This document shows, one piece after another, positions 16,601-21,935 of a DNA stretch of 21,935 nt (position 1 is the first letter of the stretch; each line of letters starts with the position of its first letter). The position numbers and the translations under genes were made by a program. Origin of the DNA: Rhizobium leguminosarum (GTDB taxonomy: Bacteria > Pseudomonadota > Alphaproteobacteria > Rhizobiales > Rhizobiaceae); NCBI RefSeq assembly GCF_001652265.1, contig NZ_LWBS01000451.1:1-21935 (forward strand), in the 5' to 3' direction. The notes under the pieces are model-generated. The model was not told the origin of the DNA, searched no databases, and saw nothing but the letters and a program-made list of their open reading frames with translations.

Positions 16601-19177
16601 CACGCGCTGATCGCGGCTTCGCGTGTCACGCTGCATACCAAGAACGGCAAGGTGGTCGACCAGATCAACCGCGCCGTGGCGCTGTTTGCACCCTCCAAGG
16701 AGGAACTGCAGGAGATCGAACGGGCCGAGCGCAACAAGCCGCCCGTCAAGCGTGTTGCACCTGTGCCGCCGCCTGTCGTGCCCGCTGTCGTCATCGAGGA
16801 GGAAGGCGATCTCGACTTCTGGAACGGCATCGGCGGCTTTGCCCGCGATGGGCGTGAATATGTCGTTCGCCTGCCCGGAGGTCATGCGACGCCGCAGCCC
16901 TGGATCAATGTCATTTCCAACGACAGCTTCGGCTTCCACGTGTCGGCCGAGGGCTCGGGTTTCACCTGGAGCGTCAATTCGCGCGACTATCAACTGACCT
17001 CCTGGTCGAACGATGCGGTAGTCAACCGTTCGGGCGAGGCGTTCTATCTCACCGATCTGGACAGCGGTGCCGTCATGACGCCGTTCGCAGCGCTTTCCGG
17101 CCGGCCGGACATCCGTTTCGAAGCCCGCCACGGGCTCGGCTATTCCGTCTTTTCCAGCGTTCAGCACGAGATCGCACTCGAGTTGACGCAGACGGTCGAT
17201 CGCGAAAGGCCGGTGAAGCTGCAACGCCTGCGCCTGCGGAATACCGGTTCGGCCAGCCGTAAGCTGCGTCTCTACGGTTATGTGGAATGGGTCCTCGGCA
17301 GCAATTCTGCACGCACGGTGCCTTTCACCCTGTCGCAGCATGACGAGGAGACGGGGGCGCTGTTTGCCACCAACCCGTACAGCATCGACTTTTCTAACCG
17401 CACCGCCTTCTTCGCGGCGAGCGAGACGCTTTCGAGCTTCTCGGCAAGCCGGCGCGAATTCATCGGCAAGGCGGGGACGATCCAGGCACCGCAGACCGTC
17501 ACCTCCGCCGCCGCCCTTTCCGGCTCGACGGAACTCGATGGTGATCCGGCCGCGGCGCTTGCAATCGACATCGAACTCGGCACCGGCGAGGAGCGCGACT
17601 TCACCTTCTTCCTCGGCGATACGCCGACGGAAGAAGACGCGCGCACTGTTATCGCCGATATCCGCAAGGCTTCGTTCGACGAGACCGTCGAGGCAAACCG
17701 CGCCTTCTGGCGAGACTTCACCGGCAGGCTGCAGATATCGACTCCGGATCGCGGGATGAACAATCTCGTCAACACCTGGCTGCCCTACCAGAGCCTCGGT
17801 TGCCGCATCATGGCCCGCACCGCCTTCTACCAGGCAAGCGGCGCCTTCGGCTTCCGCGACCAGTTGCAGGACACGCTGGCCTTCGTACTGCACGAGCCCT
17901 CGCTTGCCCGCCGCCAGATCTTGAATGCCGCCTCGCGGCAATTCCGCGAAGGCGATGTACAACATTGGTGGCTGCCGGGAACGGGTGCGGGCGTGCGCAC
18001 GCTGATTTCGGACGACGTGGTCTGGCTCGCTTACGCGATCCATCACTATCGCAACGTCACCGGCGACAAAAACGTCCTCGACGAGGAGATCGCCTTCCTG
18101 GAAGGGCCGGCACTGCTCGAAGGCCAGCACGACTCGTTCTACAAGCCGGAGATTTCCGAGGACAAGGCGAGCGTCTACGAACACGCGGCGTTGGCGCTCG
18201 ATCTCGCCATCGCTCGCAAGGGGGCTAACGGCCTGCCGCTATTTCTTGGCGGCGACTGGAACGACGGCATGAACCGCGTCGGCATCGGCGGGCGCGGCAC
18301 CAGCGTCTGGCTCGGCTGGTTCCTGGCGGGGACATTGCGCTCCTTCATTCCCTATGCCGAAGAGCGCGGCGACACGGTCCGGGCAGAGCGCTGGTCGGCG
18401 CATCTCACCGAGCTGAAGAAGGCGCTGGAAACTGCGGCCTGGGATGGCGGCTACTATCGCCGCGGCACGTTCGACGACGGTGCACTGCTCGGCTCCAGGG
18501 AAAGTCCGGAATGCCGGATCGATTCGATCGCGCAGTCCTGGAGCGTGCTGTCGGGCGAGGGCGATCCGGCCCGCGCCGTTACGGCGATGGAAGCCGTGCT
18601 CGATCAGCTGGTCGACGAGGATGCCCGGATCATCCGGCTGTTCACGCCACCTTTCATCAATTCCGCCAGGGATCCCGGCTATATCAAGGCCTATCCGCCG
18701 GGTGTGCGCGAAAATGGTGGGCAATATACCCATGCCGCGACCTGGGTGGTGATGGCGCTGGCGGAGCTGAAGCGGGGCGACGATGCCTTCCGCTGCTTCC
18801 AGATCCTCAACCCGATCACCCATGCGCTCGACAAGGCTTCAGCGGAGCAATACCGCGTCGAACCCTATGTCGTGGCGGCCGACGTCTACGGAAACGAGCC
18901 TTATACGTCGCGCGGCGGCTGGACCTGGTATACCGGGTCAGCCGGCTGGCTCTACCGCGCCGCCGTCGAGGGCATCCTCGGTATCCGGCTGAAAGACGGT
19001 CGGCTCTACGTGCGCCCGTCGCTCCCTTCGGAATGGGACGGTTTTGCGGCAGAGGTGGAGCAAGGCGGCGGCAAATACCGCATTTCGGTCTCAAAAGCGT
19101 CCAATGACAGCGGCTACACTCTGTCGATAAACGGCTGCGAAGTCACCGATCCCGAAGAGGGATATCCGCTCGGATAA
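10658..19177 (+). CDS. ndvB: Cyclic beta-1,2-glucan synthase NdvB/ChvB
   Basis: This 2839-aa inner-membrane enzyme makes periplasmic cyclic beta-1,2-glucan from UDP-glucose, needed in rhizobia for hypo-osmotic adaptation, motility and nodule invasion. Length matches S. meliloti NdvB and Brucella Cgs. Visible order: an N-terminal region, membrane spans at about 407-475, a GT84 glycosyltransferase with DAD (624-626), HDLLEG (D739) and QHRWARGDWQ (771-780), and spans at about 807-855 and 937-980. A central glucoamylase-like region (about 1317-1500; GISEAAF, YNYYAHHHGMS), the cyclisation domain by family knowledge, follows. Then come carbohydrate-binding regions and a C-terminal GH94 phosphorylase domain with GGDWNDG (2531-2537) and NGGQYTHAATW, which controls chain length. 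The ATG is the first standard in-frame start after a stop; its ribosome-binding site is weak. Confidence 0.97.
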   Translation: MSISNLSTSLSREPETRQIDHNDSIRSTYLSIEDIKAMGDAVARNGVDKLPAFAPFDFFARHKENEKEILRVYRTTATDVEAGDTITPAAEWLLDNHYIVEEAIQEVRRDFPRRFYRELPTMVVGGVEVPRTLVLAWLYVAHTHSTISQESLTALVDGFQASETLRIGELWALPSLVRYVLVENLRRISSRVEASRRLRRRANEAADELVRLTDPAGAAAYLKTLEPLAEDNTFSTQFLYRLRDGSQTSSLAITWLDERLEELGRNTEEATTAEHSRLSSGNVTMGNIIRSLREIDDAEWSVWVEQVSHVDKLLWEHSDYGILDSGSRNKYRKQIEKLAKRSPLSEMEIAQLALDMTAAAKASGEPQPHEPNVGGFLSGAQRPKLEARANYRPTVIQHFVRAVRRFNWLAIAVPVMLLTVIAMAIVGKFMANAGMGAIEIALLLIMFSVPASEGATGLFNTVLSFFVTPARLVGYEFKEGIPEDARTLLVVPCLISNRDSVDDHVRNLEVHYLANPRGEIYFAMLSDWPDSEAEETTADLEVLDYARREIANLSARYAYDGKTRFYLLHRRRLYNPSEGVWMGWERKRGKLHELNMLLRGDRDTTYLPGANTVPANVQYVMTLDADTRLMRDAVTKLVGKLYHPINRPVINPKTGRVESGYGVLQPRVTPSLTTGKDASVFQRVFSINRGLDPYVFTVSDVYQDLAGEGTFTGKGLYHVDAFEASLKGRIDENSVLSHDLLEGSMARCALVTDLELVEDFPIRYEVETSRQHRWARGDWQLLPYMFNPTYGVTALGRWKMFDNLRRSLTPIAWFFASVLGWYFMGPLGALIWQILLIFCLFVAPTLSLINGIIPRTSDIIARAHLYTVWSDITAANAQVALRIVFIADSACMMADAIVRSLYRLFVSRKLMLQWRTAASVQAGGQGTLISYYKAMWHAPALALLALGFAALPGDNAFLVGIPFALLWMFSPVVAWYVSQSAETEDRLEVADSVSSELRKIARRTWRYFETFTTAEQNYLPPDNVQETPHVIVAARTSPTNIGVYLLSVVSGRHFGWFSFEETLERLEQTIATVDRMEKFRGHLFNWYHTDTLQTLGPRYVSAVDSGNLAGHLIAISSACRNWAEAPSAHMQGNLDGVGDTAGILGEVLADLPDDRKTVRPLRRRLEERIVGFQNALAAVKREHEFASIRIINLAVLARDIEKLAANLDHEVKSKQSEEVTLWAASLVKVCEAHISDSTFDLSKVDALRPRLVALRDKARDLAFSMDFGFLFRPERRLLSIGYRVESGELDQACYDLLASECRLTSLFGIAKGDLPTEHWYRLGRQVVPVGSRGALVSWSGSMFEYLMPPLVMQERGGGILNQTNNLVVIEQMNYARKLGIPWGISEAAFNARDHNLNYQYTNFGVPTLGLKRGLGHNAVIAPYASLLASQYDPPAALENLQRLRKVGALGKFGFHDAVDFTPTRVPEGKKCAVVYNYYAHHHGMSIAAVANVAFNGHLRELFHSDPVIEAAELLLQEKAPRDIPVMSGKHESDTPASIQDDLLRPELRKISDPASRDRELVFLSNGHYSLMLTATGAGYSRWNGLSVSRWKADPTEDRWGSFIFLRDTATNEWWSTTSEPKGVEGEKIKVEFADEKAQFTKTVGDLTSEVECIIATEHDAEARRVTLLNMGTEDRFIEVTSYLEPVITSDDTDNAHPAFARMFVKTEIGKRGDVIRAERNKRDPNEPNISIAHLIVDNAGDTRHTEFETDRRKFIGRGRSLADAAAFDPGATLSGSDGFMLDAVMSLRRTVRVPAGKKVSVIFWTIAAPSRDEVDKAVNRYRHPDAFTHELVQAWTRTQVQMRHVGVTSQQAAAFQHLGRYLVYPDMQLRKDEATVEAGLQSQSALWPLAISGDFPIFTLRINDDMDLEIAREALLAQEYLRSRGVTADLVIMNERASSYAQDMQHAVDAMCENVRRMGQADGLRQHIFAVRKDLMEESTYHALIAASRVTLHTKNGKVVDQINRAVALFAPSKEELQEIERAERNKPPVKRVAPVPPPVVPAVVIEEEGDLDFWNGIGGFARDGREYVVRLPGGHATPQPWINVISNDSFGFHVSAEGSGFTWSVNSRDYQLTSWSNDAVVNRSGEAFYLTDLDSGAVMTPFAALSGRPDIRFEARHGLGYSVFSSVQHEIALELTQTVDRERPVKLQRLRLRNTGSASRKLRLYGYVEWVLGSNSARTVPFTLSQHDEETGALFATNPYSIDFSNRTAFFAASETLSSFSASRREFIGKAGTIQAPQTVTSAAALSGSTELDGDPAAALAIDIELGTGEERDFTFFLGDTPTEEDARTVIADIRKASFDETVEANRAFWRDFTGRLQISTPDRGMNNLVNTWLPYQSLGCRIMARTAFYQASGAFGFRDQLQDTLAFVLHEPSLARRQILNAASRQFREGDVQHWWLPGTGAGVRTLISDDVVWLAYAIHHYRNVTGDKNVLDEEIAFLEGPALLEGQHDSFYKPEISEDKASVYEHAALALDLAIARKGANGLPLFLGGDWNDGMNRVGIGGRGTSVWLGWFLAGTLRSFIPYAEERGDTVRAERWSAHLTELKKALETAAWDGGYYRRGTFDDGALLGSRESPECRIDSIAQSWSVLSGEGDPARAVTAMEAVLDQLVDEDARIIRLFTPPFINSARDPGYIKAYPPGVRENGGQYTHAATWVVMALAELKRGDDAFRCFQILNPITHALDKASAEQYRVEPYVVAADVYGNEPYTSRGGWTWYTGSAGWLYRAAVEGILGIRLKDGRLYVRPSLPSEWDGFAAEVEQGGGKYRISVSKASNDSGYTLSINGCEVTDPEEGYPLG

Positions 19178-19211
19178 CAGCGTTCTCCACGCTGAAAAAC
19201 ACGGCGATTCG

Positions 19212-19243
19212 CGACGGCCAAAAGGGAACCCTTTTGGCCGTCG
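19212..19243. terminator. 15-bp perfect palindrome between ndvB and opgC
   Basis: CGACGGCCAAAAGGG (19212-19226) pairs perfectly with CCCTTTTGGCCGTCG (19229-19243) around AA. It starts 35 bases after the ndvB stop. The stem is strong but only GTCGCGTTT follows, so it may be an inefficient or bidirectional terminator, or a 3'-end stabiliser. Its apex overlaps the -35 element of a candidate opgC promoter. Confidence 0.7.
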
Positions 19244-19250
19244 TCGCGTT
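19225..19250 (+). promoter_or_regulatory. Candidate EcfG (general stress sigma factor) promoter of opgC
   Basis: GGAAC (19225-19229), a 17-base spacer and CGTT (19247-19250) match exactly the GGAAC-N16/17-CGTT consensus known for alphaproteobacterial EcfG-type sigma factors (RpoE2 in S. meliloti). Transcription would start near 19256-19260, leaving a short leader with AGGAGA (19267-19272) before the ATG at 19278. The match is seen; its use is inferred. Confidence 0.55.
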
Positions 19251-19277
19251 TGCAAATCGGATAATTAGGAGAGACCA

Positions 19278-20510
19278 ATGGCAAGCACGCCGACCCAAGC
19301 TATCGTCACGGGGCGCAGTTCCCTATCCGCAGCTGCGCCAGTGCGTGATACAAGGCTCGACGTCTTGCGCGGCGTGGCGCTGATCATGATCTTCATCAAT
19401 CATGTTCCCGGACAGATCTTCGAATATGTGACGACGAAGAATTTCGGCTTCTCCGATGCCGCCGAGGCCTTCGTGCTGATCTCGGGCATTGCCGTCGGCC
19501 TTGCCTATGGGGGCCGCTTCCAGCCGGGCAACCGGCTCACGGTGGCGATCAAGGCGGCAAAGCGCGCCTTCACGCTCTATCTCGCCCATATGATCACCAC
19601 CTTCATGACGCTGGCGCTCTTCATCTGCGGTGCCTGGCTCTTCCATCGGCCGGGATTGCTGGTCGAAATCAATATCCTGGCGGTTCTGATGAACCTGAAG
19701 GAAGGCATTCCGGCGCTGCTCTTGCTCGGCCACCAGATCGGCTACAACAATATCCTGCCGATGTACGGGGCGCTGATGCTGATGGTGCCGATCATCCTGC
19801 TGTTGAATGCGCGCAGCCCATGGCTGGCGCTCGGCGTCTCGGGCACGGTCTGGCTGCTTGCGGGCATCTACGAAGTGGCGCCGCACAACATGCTGATCGA
19901 GGGCTACTGGTTCCTCAACCCGCTCTCCTGGCAGTTCCTGTTTTCGATCGGCATCGTCTCGATGCTGCATATCAAGCGCGGCGGCACGATCCCGCAGCAT
20001 CCGCTGCTGCTGACGGCCGCTGCCGGTTACGTCATCTTGTCCTTCGTCTGGGTGACCGGCCATCTCTGGATTTTCGGCAACTCGCTGGCAGCCCTTGGCC
20101 TGCCGCCTGTCATCACAGGTTTCGACAAGACCTTCCTGTCGCTGCCGCGGCTGCTGCATGTGCTGGCGCTGACCTATCTCGTTATCAGCATCCCGGCACT
20201 CTCGCGTATCCTGCGCCGTCCTGCGGACCATCCGCTGACGATCCTCGGCCGCCATTCGCTGAACATTTTCGTTGCCGGCACCATCCTTGCCATGATCGGC
20301 CAGGTGGTGCTCTACATCACCAACAAGGACCAACTGGTCGGTCCGCTCTTCGTGATCGCTGGAGTCGCGACACAATTCGCCTATGCCTATTATCTCGAGC
20401 GCAAGCGCCAGCAGGGAAAGGTCAAGGGGAAACTTGTCGCCGATACCATCCCCGTTCCCGTCCGCATTGGCGGGACGGCAAATGCCTATCGCCGGAATGA
20501 TCGGAAATAG
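19278..20510 (+). CDS. opgC: OpgC-type membrane acyltransferase, probable cyclic glucan succinyltransferase
   Basis: This 410-aa polytopic membrane protein of the OpgC family is related to acyltransferase-3 proteins. The family start is present: RLDVLRG (26-32) followed by MIFINHVPG with H42, the conserved histidine region of such acyltransferases, and then SDAAEAFVLISGIAVGLAYG. About ten hydrophobic segments follow, and the last 30 residues are basic and cytoplasmic. Rhodobacter OpgC and Brucella Cgm add succinyl groups to periplasmic glucans, making them anionic. Lying directly after ndvB, this protein most likely modifies cyclic beta-1,2-glucan; the acyl donor and group are inferred. AGGAGA (19267-19272) sets the start. 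An EcfG-type promoter match upstream suggests stress control separate from ndvB. Confidence 0.88.
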   Translation: MASTPTQAIVTGRSSLSAAAPVRDTRLDVLRGVALIMIFINHVPGQIFEYVTTKNFGFSDAAEAFVLISGIAVGLAYGGRFQPGNRLTVAIKAAKRAFTLYLAHMITTFMTLALFICGAWLFHRPGLLVEINILAVLMNLKEGIPALLLLGHQIGYNNILPMYGALMLMVPIILLLNARSPWLALGVSGTVWLLAGIYEVAPHNMLIEGYWFLNPLSWQFLFSIGIVSMLHIKRGGTIPQHPLLLTAAAGYVILSFVWVTGHLWIFGNSLAALGLPPVITGFDKTFLSLPRLLHVLALTYLVISIPALSRILRRPADHPLTILGRHSLNIFVAGTILAMIGQVVLYITNKDQLVGPLFVIAGVATQFAYAYYLERKRQQGKVKGKLVADTIPVPVRIGGTANAYRRNDRK

Positions 20511-20533
20511 GGCCCGGATTTGCCCAACAGAAA

Positions 20534-20568
20534 TGAGCCGGCGGCCGATGGCCGCCGGCTCAATTTTT
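20534..20568. terminator. Bidirectional terminator between opgC and the VOC gene
   Basis: GAGCCGGCGGCC (20535-20546) pairs perfectly over 12 bp with GGCCGCCGGCTC (20550-20561), with loop GAT; one more T-A pair can close it. On the plus strand TTTTT follows (20564-20568), terminating opgC. On the minus strand the following bases are TTTCTGTT, so it can also end the convergent gene, whose stop codon (20560-20562) lies inside the stem. Confidence 0.85.
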
Positions 20569-20913
20569 ATGAACGAGGATGTTCACCAGCTTGCCGAAGG
20601 GATCTCGGACATAAAAGCGTCTCACGCCCCAAGGCTCGTCGGTCGGGCCGTACTCGATCGCGAAGCCTGAGGCCGACATTGCCTCGAAGGCGGCATCGAG
20701 GTCGTCGACCTCGATCGAGAGGGTGGGCACCTCAGTTCCGGAACCGCCTTGACTGGCGATACTCAGCTGAACGTTCATCGAGCGCGCGGCGCCGAACGTC
20801 GTGATCCAGCCGTGATCCATGATGACGTCAAGACCGAGGATATCCTGATAGAAGCGGCAGGCCGGGGTGATATCCGGTGCCTGGATATTAGCGACGATGC
20901 GCAGGACCTTCAT
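20560..20913 (-). CDS. VOC (glyoxalase/bleomycin-resistance fold) family protein
   Basis: This 117-aa single-module protein of the vicinal oxygen chelate superfamily has repeated beta-alpha-beta-beta-beta halves. The first half reads ACRFYQDILGLDVIMDHGW and the second LSIEVDDLDAAFEAM, ending in the family-typical RRFYVRDPFGKLVNILVH. Members include glyoxalases, dioxygenases and antibiotic-binding proteins, so the reaction cannot be named. A usual first-strand metal histidine is not obvious: VANIQAPD stands where many relatives have H. Metal-free binding is therefore possible. GGGGAG (plus-strand 20921-20926) lies 7 bases before the ATG. It is transcribed toward opgC, alone in its unit. Confidence 0.85.
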   Translation of the reverse strand: MKVLRIVANIQAPDITPACRFYQDILGLDVIMDHGWITTFGAARSMNVQLSIASQGGSGTEVPTLSIEVDDLDAAFEAMSASGFAIEYGPTDEPWGVRRFYVRDPFGKLVNILVHKN

Positions 20914-20940
20914 GGCTTCGCTCCCCGTTGCTCTTTGACT

Positions 20941-20969
20941 AGGTTAGGGAAGATCGGCGATGTAATCAA
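20941..20969 (-). promoter_or_regulatory. Candidate sigma-70 promoter of the VOC gene
   Basis: On the minus strand TTGATT (plus 20964-20969), a 17-base spacer and TAACCT (plus 20941-20946) resemble -35 and -10 hexamers (4/6 and 3/6 matches). The site lies about 28 bases before the start codon. Weak but well placed. Confidence 0.35.
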
Positions 20970-21017
20970 TCGTCCAAGTCCTGCGGAGAGGTTGCGGCGT
21001 TGGATACCCCTCGGCCA

Positions 21018-21140
21018 TGCCGGGCATCTCCCCAACGGCCCTGATACATGGCTGGCAGATGTTCGCAGACATGCCTGACACTTCCGTGATGATTTCTCGG
21101 GAGGTCGGCATGGTCTGGTCTGGCGGAGAGATGCCCGGCA
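21018..21140. repeat. 123-bp inverted-repeat element of unknown origin
   Basis: TGCCGGGCATCTC (21018-21030) recurs as its exact reverse complement at 21128-21140. Near the centre, GGC-AG-ATGT can pair with ACATGCC (about 21053-21075), so the whole segment can fold into a nested hairpin. No target-site duplication is evident and no protein is recognised on either strand. It may be a miniature transposable element or a rhizobial intergenic repeat. It lies about 20 bases from the broken end of the IS remnant. Confidence 0.4.
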
Positions 21141-21160
21141 GGTATGACACTGTCTGTAGA

Positions 21161-21753
21161 TTTTCGGGAAGGGTTTGAGGGTATGACCGCCTCAGCCTTC
21201 ATCTTCGCGATCGTTGCGCGCAAGGCATTGCTGTCATAGGCTTTATCGCCCAGAACCGCCTGACCTGTCTGGTCATGAAGAAGAGCGGGAGCTTGCGTGA
21301 TGTCGCCGACTTGGCCGACCGTCACGATGAAGCGCAAGGGACGCCCGAGCGCATCGGCCAGCATATGGATCTTGGTCGTCAGTCCACCTCTGGAACGCCC
21401 CAGCGCCTGATCCTTGGCCCCCCTTTTCCGCTCGCCGCCTGTTGATGGGCACGCACGATGGTACTGTCGATCATTAAGTACAGATTGTTCCGGTCAGCAA
21501 TGAGGGCATCAAAGACCCGCTCCCATACGCCGGCATGGCACCAGCGACTGAACCGGCGGTGGACCGTCTTCCACTTGCCGTAGCGCTCCGGCAGGTCCCG
21601 CCAGTGTGCGCCCGAGCGCAGCACCCACAAACACCCGTTCACAAACAACCGGTTATCTACCCCCGTCCGACCCGGATCGCTGGCCTTGCCTGGCAACAAA
21701 GGCGCAATTCTCGACCATTGCGCCTCGTTCAACTCGTATCGCTTCACTCCCAT
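21161..21753 (-). pseudogene. IS5-family DDE transposase, frameshifted and 3'-truncated
   Basis: The first frame (21753 down to 21379, 124 codons) starts at an ATG with GGAGGT (plus 21759-21764) and carries the IS5 N-terminal domain (LNEAQWSRIAPLLPG, LRSGAHWRDLPERYG) plus the first catalytic aspartate in MIDSTIVRAHQ. It then runs through A4-G6 (plus 21418-21427) to a stop. A -1 shift there joins the second frame (LGRSRGGLTTKIHMLADALG, with the second aspartate in LGDKAYDS). Two-frame transposases read through such runs are common in this IS group, so the shift itself may be natural. The third catalytic residue, the glutamate in the usual IERCF region, is lost, so the enzyme is inactive. Confidence 0.8.
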
Positions 21754-21830
21754 CAAAGACCTCCGTGCTGCACACGATATCCCATGAATCAGTGATCAAC
21801 CGATTTGGGAATCTGGAGGGTTCTGTGAGG
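21161..21830 (-). mobile_element. Truncated IS5-family element (IS427-like group)
   Basis: The element is recognised from its transposase. The transposase 3' part and the terminal repeat on that side are gone: similarity to the expected protein stops at about 21161, after PSNPSRK. The other end is not fixed. An imperfect palindrome, CCCATGAATC / GATTTGGGA around TGATCA (21781-21810), probably lies near the original terminus, so the boundary given is approximate. No target duplication can be read. Confidence 0.65.
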
Positions 21831-21870
21831 TCCGGGCGCTGGGCATGCGGCATTCACTGATCGGACCTCA
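21826..21870. repeat. Inverted repeat beside the IS remnant
   Basis: TGAGGTCCG (21826-21834) and CGGACCTCA (21862-21870) are exact 9-bp inverted arms separated by 27 bases. The role is unknown: it could be an operator, a hairpin or part of the IS end. The rest of 21754-21935 shows no gene that I can support. Confidence 0.4.
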
Positions 21871-21935
21871 TTGAAGCCGGATTGAGCGAAGGCGCGGGTT
21901 GTTTGGCACTATGGGGATTTCGCCGAAGCGGTGGA

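Noticed and set aside
15509..18184. Very long open frame antisense to ndvB (about 890 codons, minus strand)
   Set aside because: It is a mirror of GC-rich codon use in ndvB, with no recognisable domain and no ribosome-binding site. The sense frame is a well-known family over its whole length.
20944..21150. 68-codon minus-strand frame with a CQPC motif between the VOC gene and the IS remnant
   Set aside because: It starts at a GTG without a ribosome-binding site, spans the inverted-repeat element, and matches no family I know.
21885..21935. Short plus-strand frame at the right edge reading ARVVWHYGDFAEAV
   Set aside because: It looks protein-like but has no start codon after the preceding stop and is cut by the window end, so it cannot be supported.
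1..21935. tRNA, rRNA, CRISPR arrays, toxin-antitoxin or defence systems
   Set aside because: None of their hallmarks (regular repeats with spacers, cloverleaf-type arms with CCA-adjacent ends, paired small operons) was seen on either strand.

Overview
The window looks like chromosomal DNA of a fast-growing Rhizobium (R. etli / R. leguminosarum type) or a close relative in the Rhizobiaceae. The grounds are a full-length NdvB/ChvB cyclic beta-1,2-glucan synthase, a RIME-like rhizobial palindromic repeat, GC-rich third codon positions, dense ABC-transporter operons, and an EcfG-type promoter match of the kind used in the alphaproteobacterial general stress response. The genus is inferred from gene content and remembered family sequences, not from a database search.

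Layout. (1) Positions 1-2806 hold the end of a CUT2-type sugar ABC operon: the tail of the periplasmic binding protein, an intercistronic hairpin, a double-domain ATPase and a permease, closed by a terminator and followed by a RIME-like repeat. (2) Positions 3028-9360 hold a peptide-uptake operon on the same strand: an M19 membrane dipeptidase, a family-5 binding protein, two permeases and two short ATPases. The last four genes are packed tightly, with three ATGA start/stop overlaps. (3) Positions 9361-10657 are gene-poor. I can support two small genes there: a 62-codon frame of unknown function, and a 54-codon single-span membrane protein with a strong ribosome-binding site. They are followed by a 654-base stretch with hairpins but no convincing gene. 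(4) Positions 10658-20510 are the centrepiece: ndvB (2839 aa) and an OpgC-type membrane acyltransferase, separated by a 15-bp perfect palindrome. (5) Positions 20534-21935 hold a convergent VOC/glyoxalase-fold gene that shares a terminator with opgC, a structured 123-bp inverted-repeat element, and a truncated, frameshifted IS5-family (IS427-like) transposase.

How the parts work together. The two transport operons are independent nutrient-uptake modules. In the peptide operon, imported peptides are probably cut by the dipeptidase. In the glucan module, NdvB builds, trims, cyclises and helps export neutral cyclic beta-1,2-glucans at the inner membrane. The adjacent OpgC-like protein would then make them anionic by adding an acyl group, probably succinyl. 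The most interesting new observation is an exact GGAAC-N17-CGTT match 28 bases upstream of opgC, embedded in the inter-gene palindrome. It would let the general stress sigma factor switch on glucan modification independently of glucan synthesis. A near-match lies in the long stretch before ndvB.

No tRNA, rRNA, CRISPR array, phage module or toxin-antitoxin pair was seen. I found no clearly novel multi-gene defence or biosynthetic system. The novelty candidates are regulatory (ndvB/opgC) and small-protein ones.
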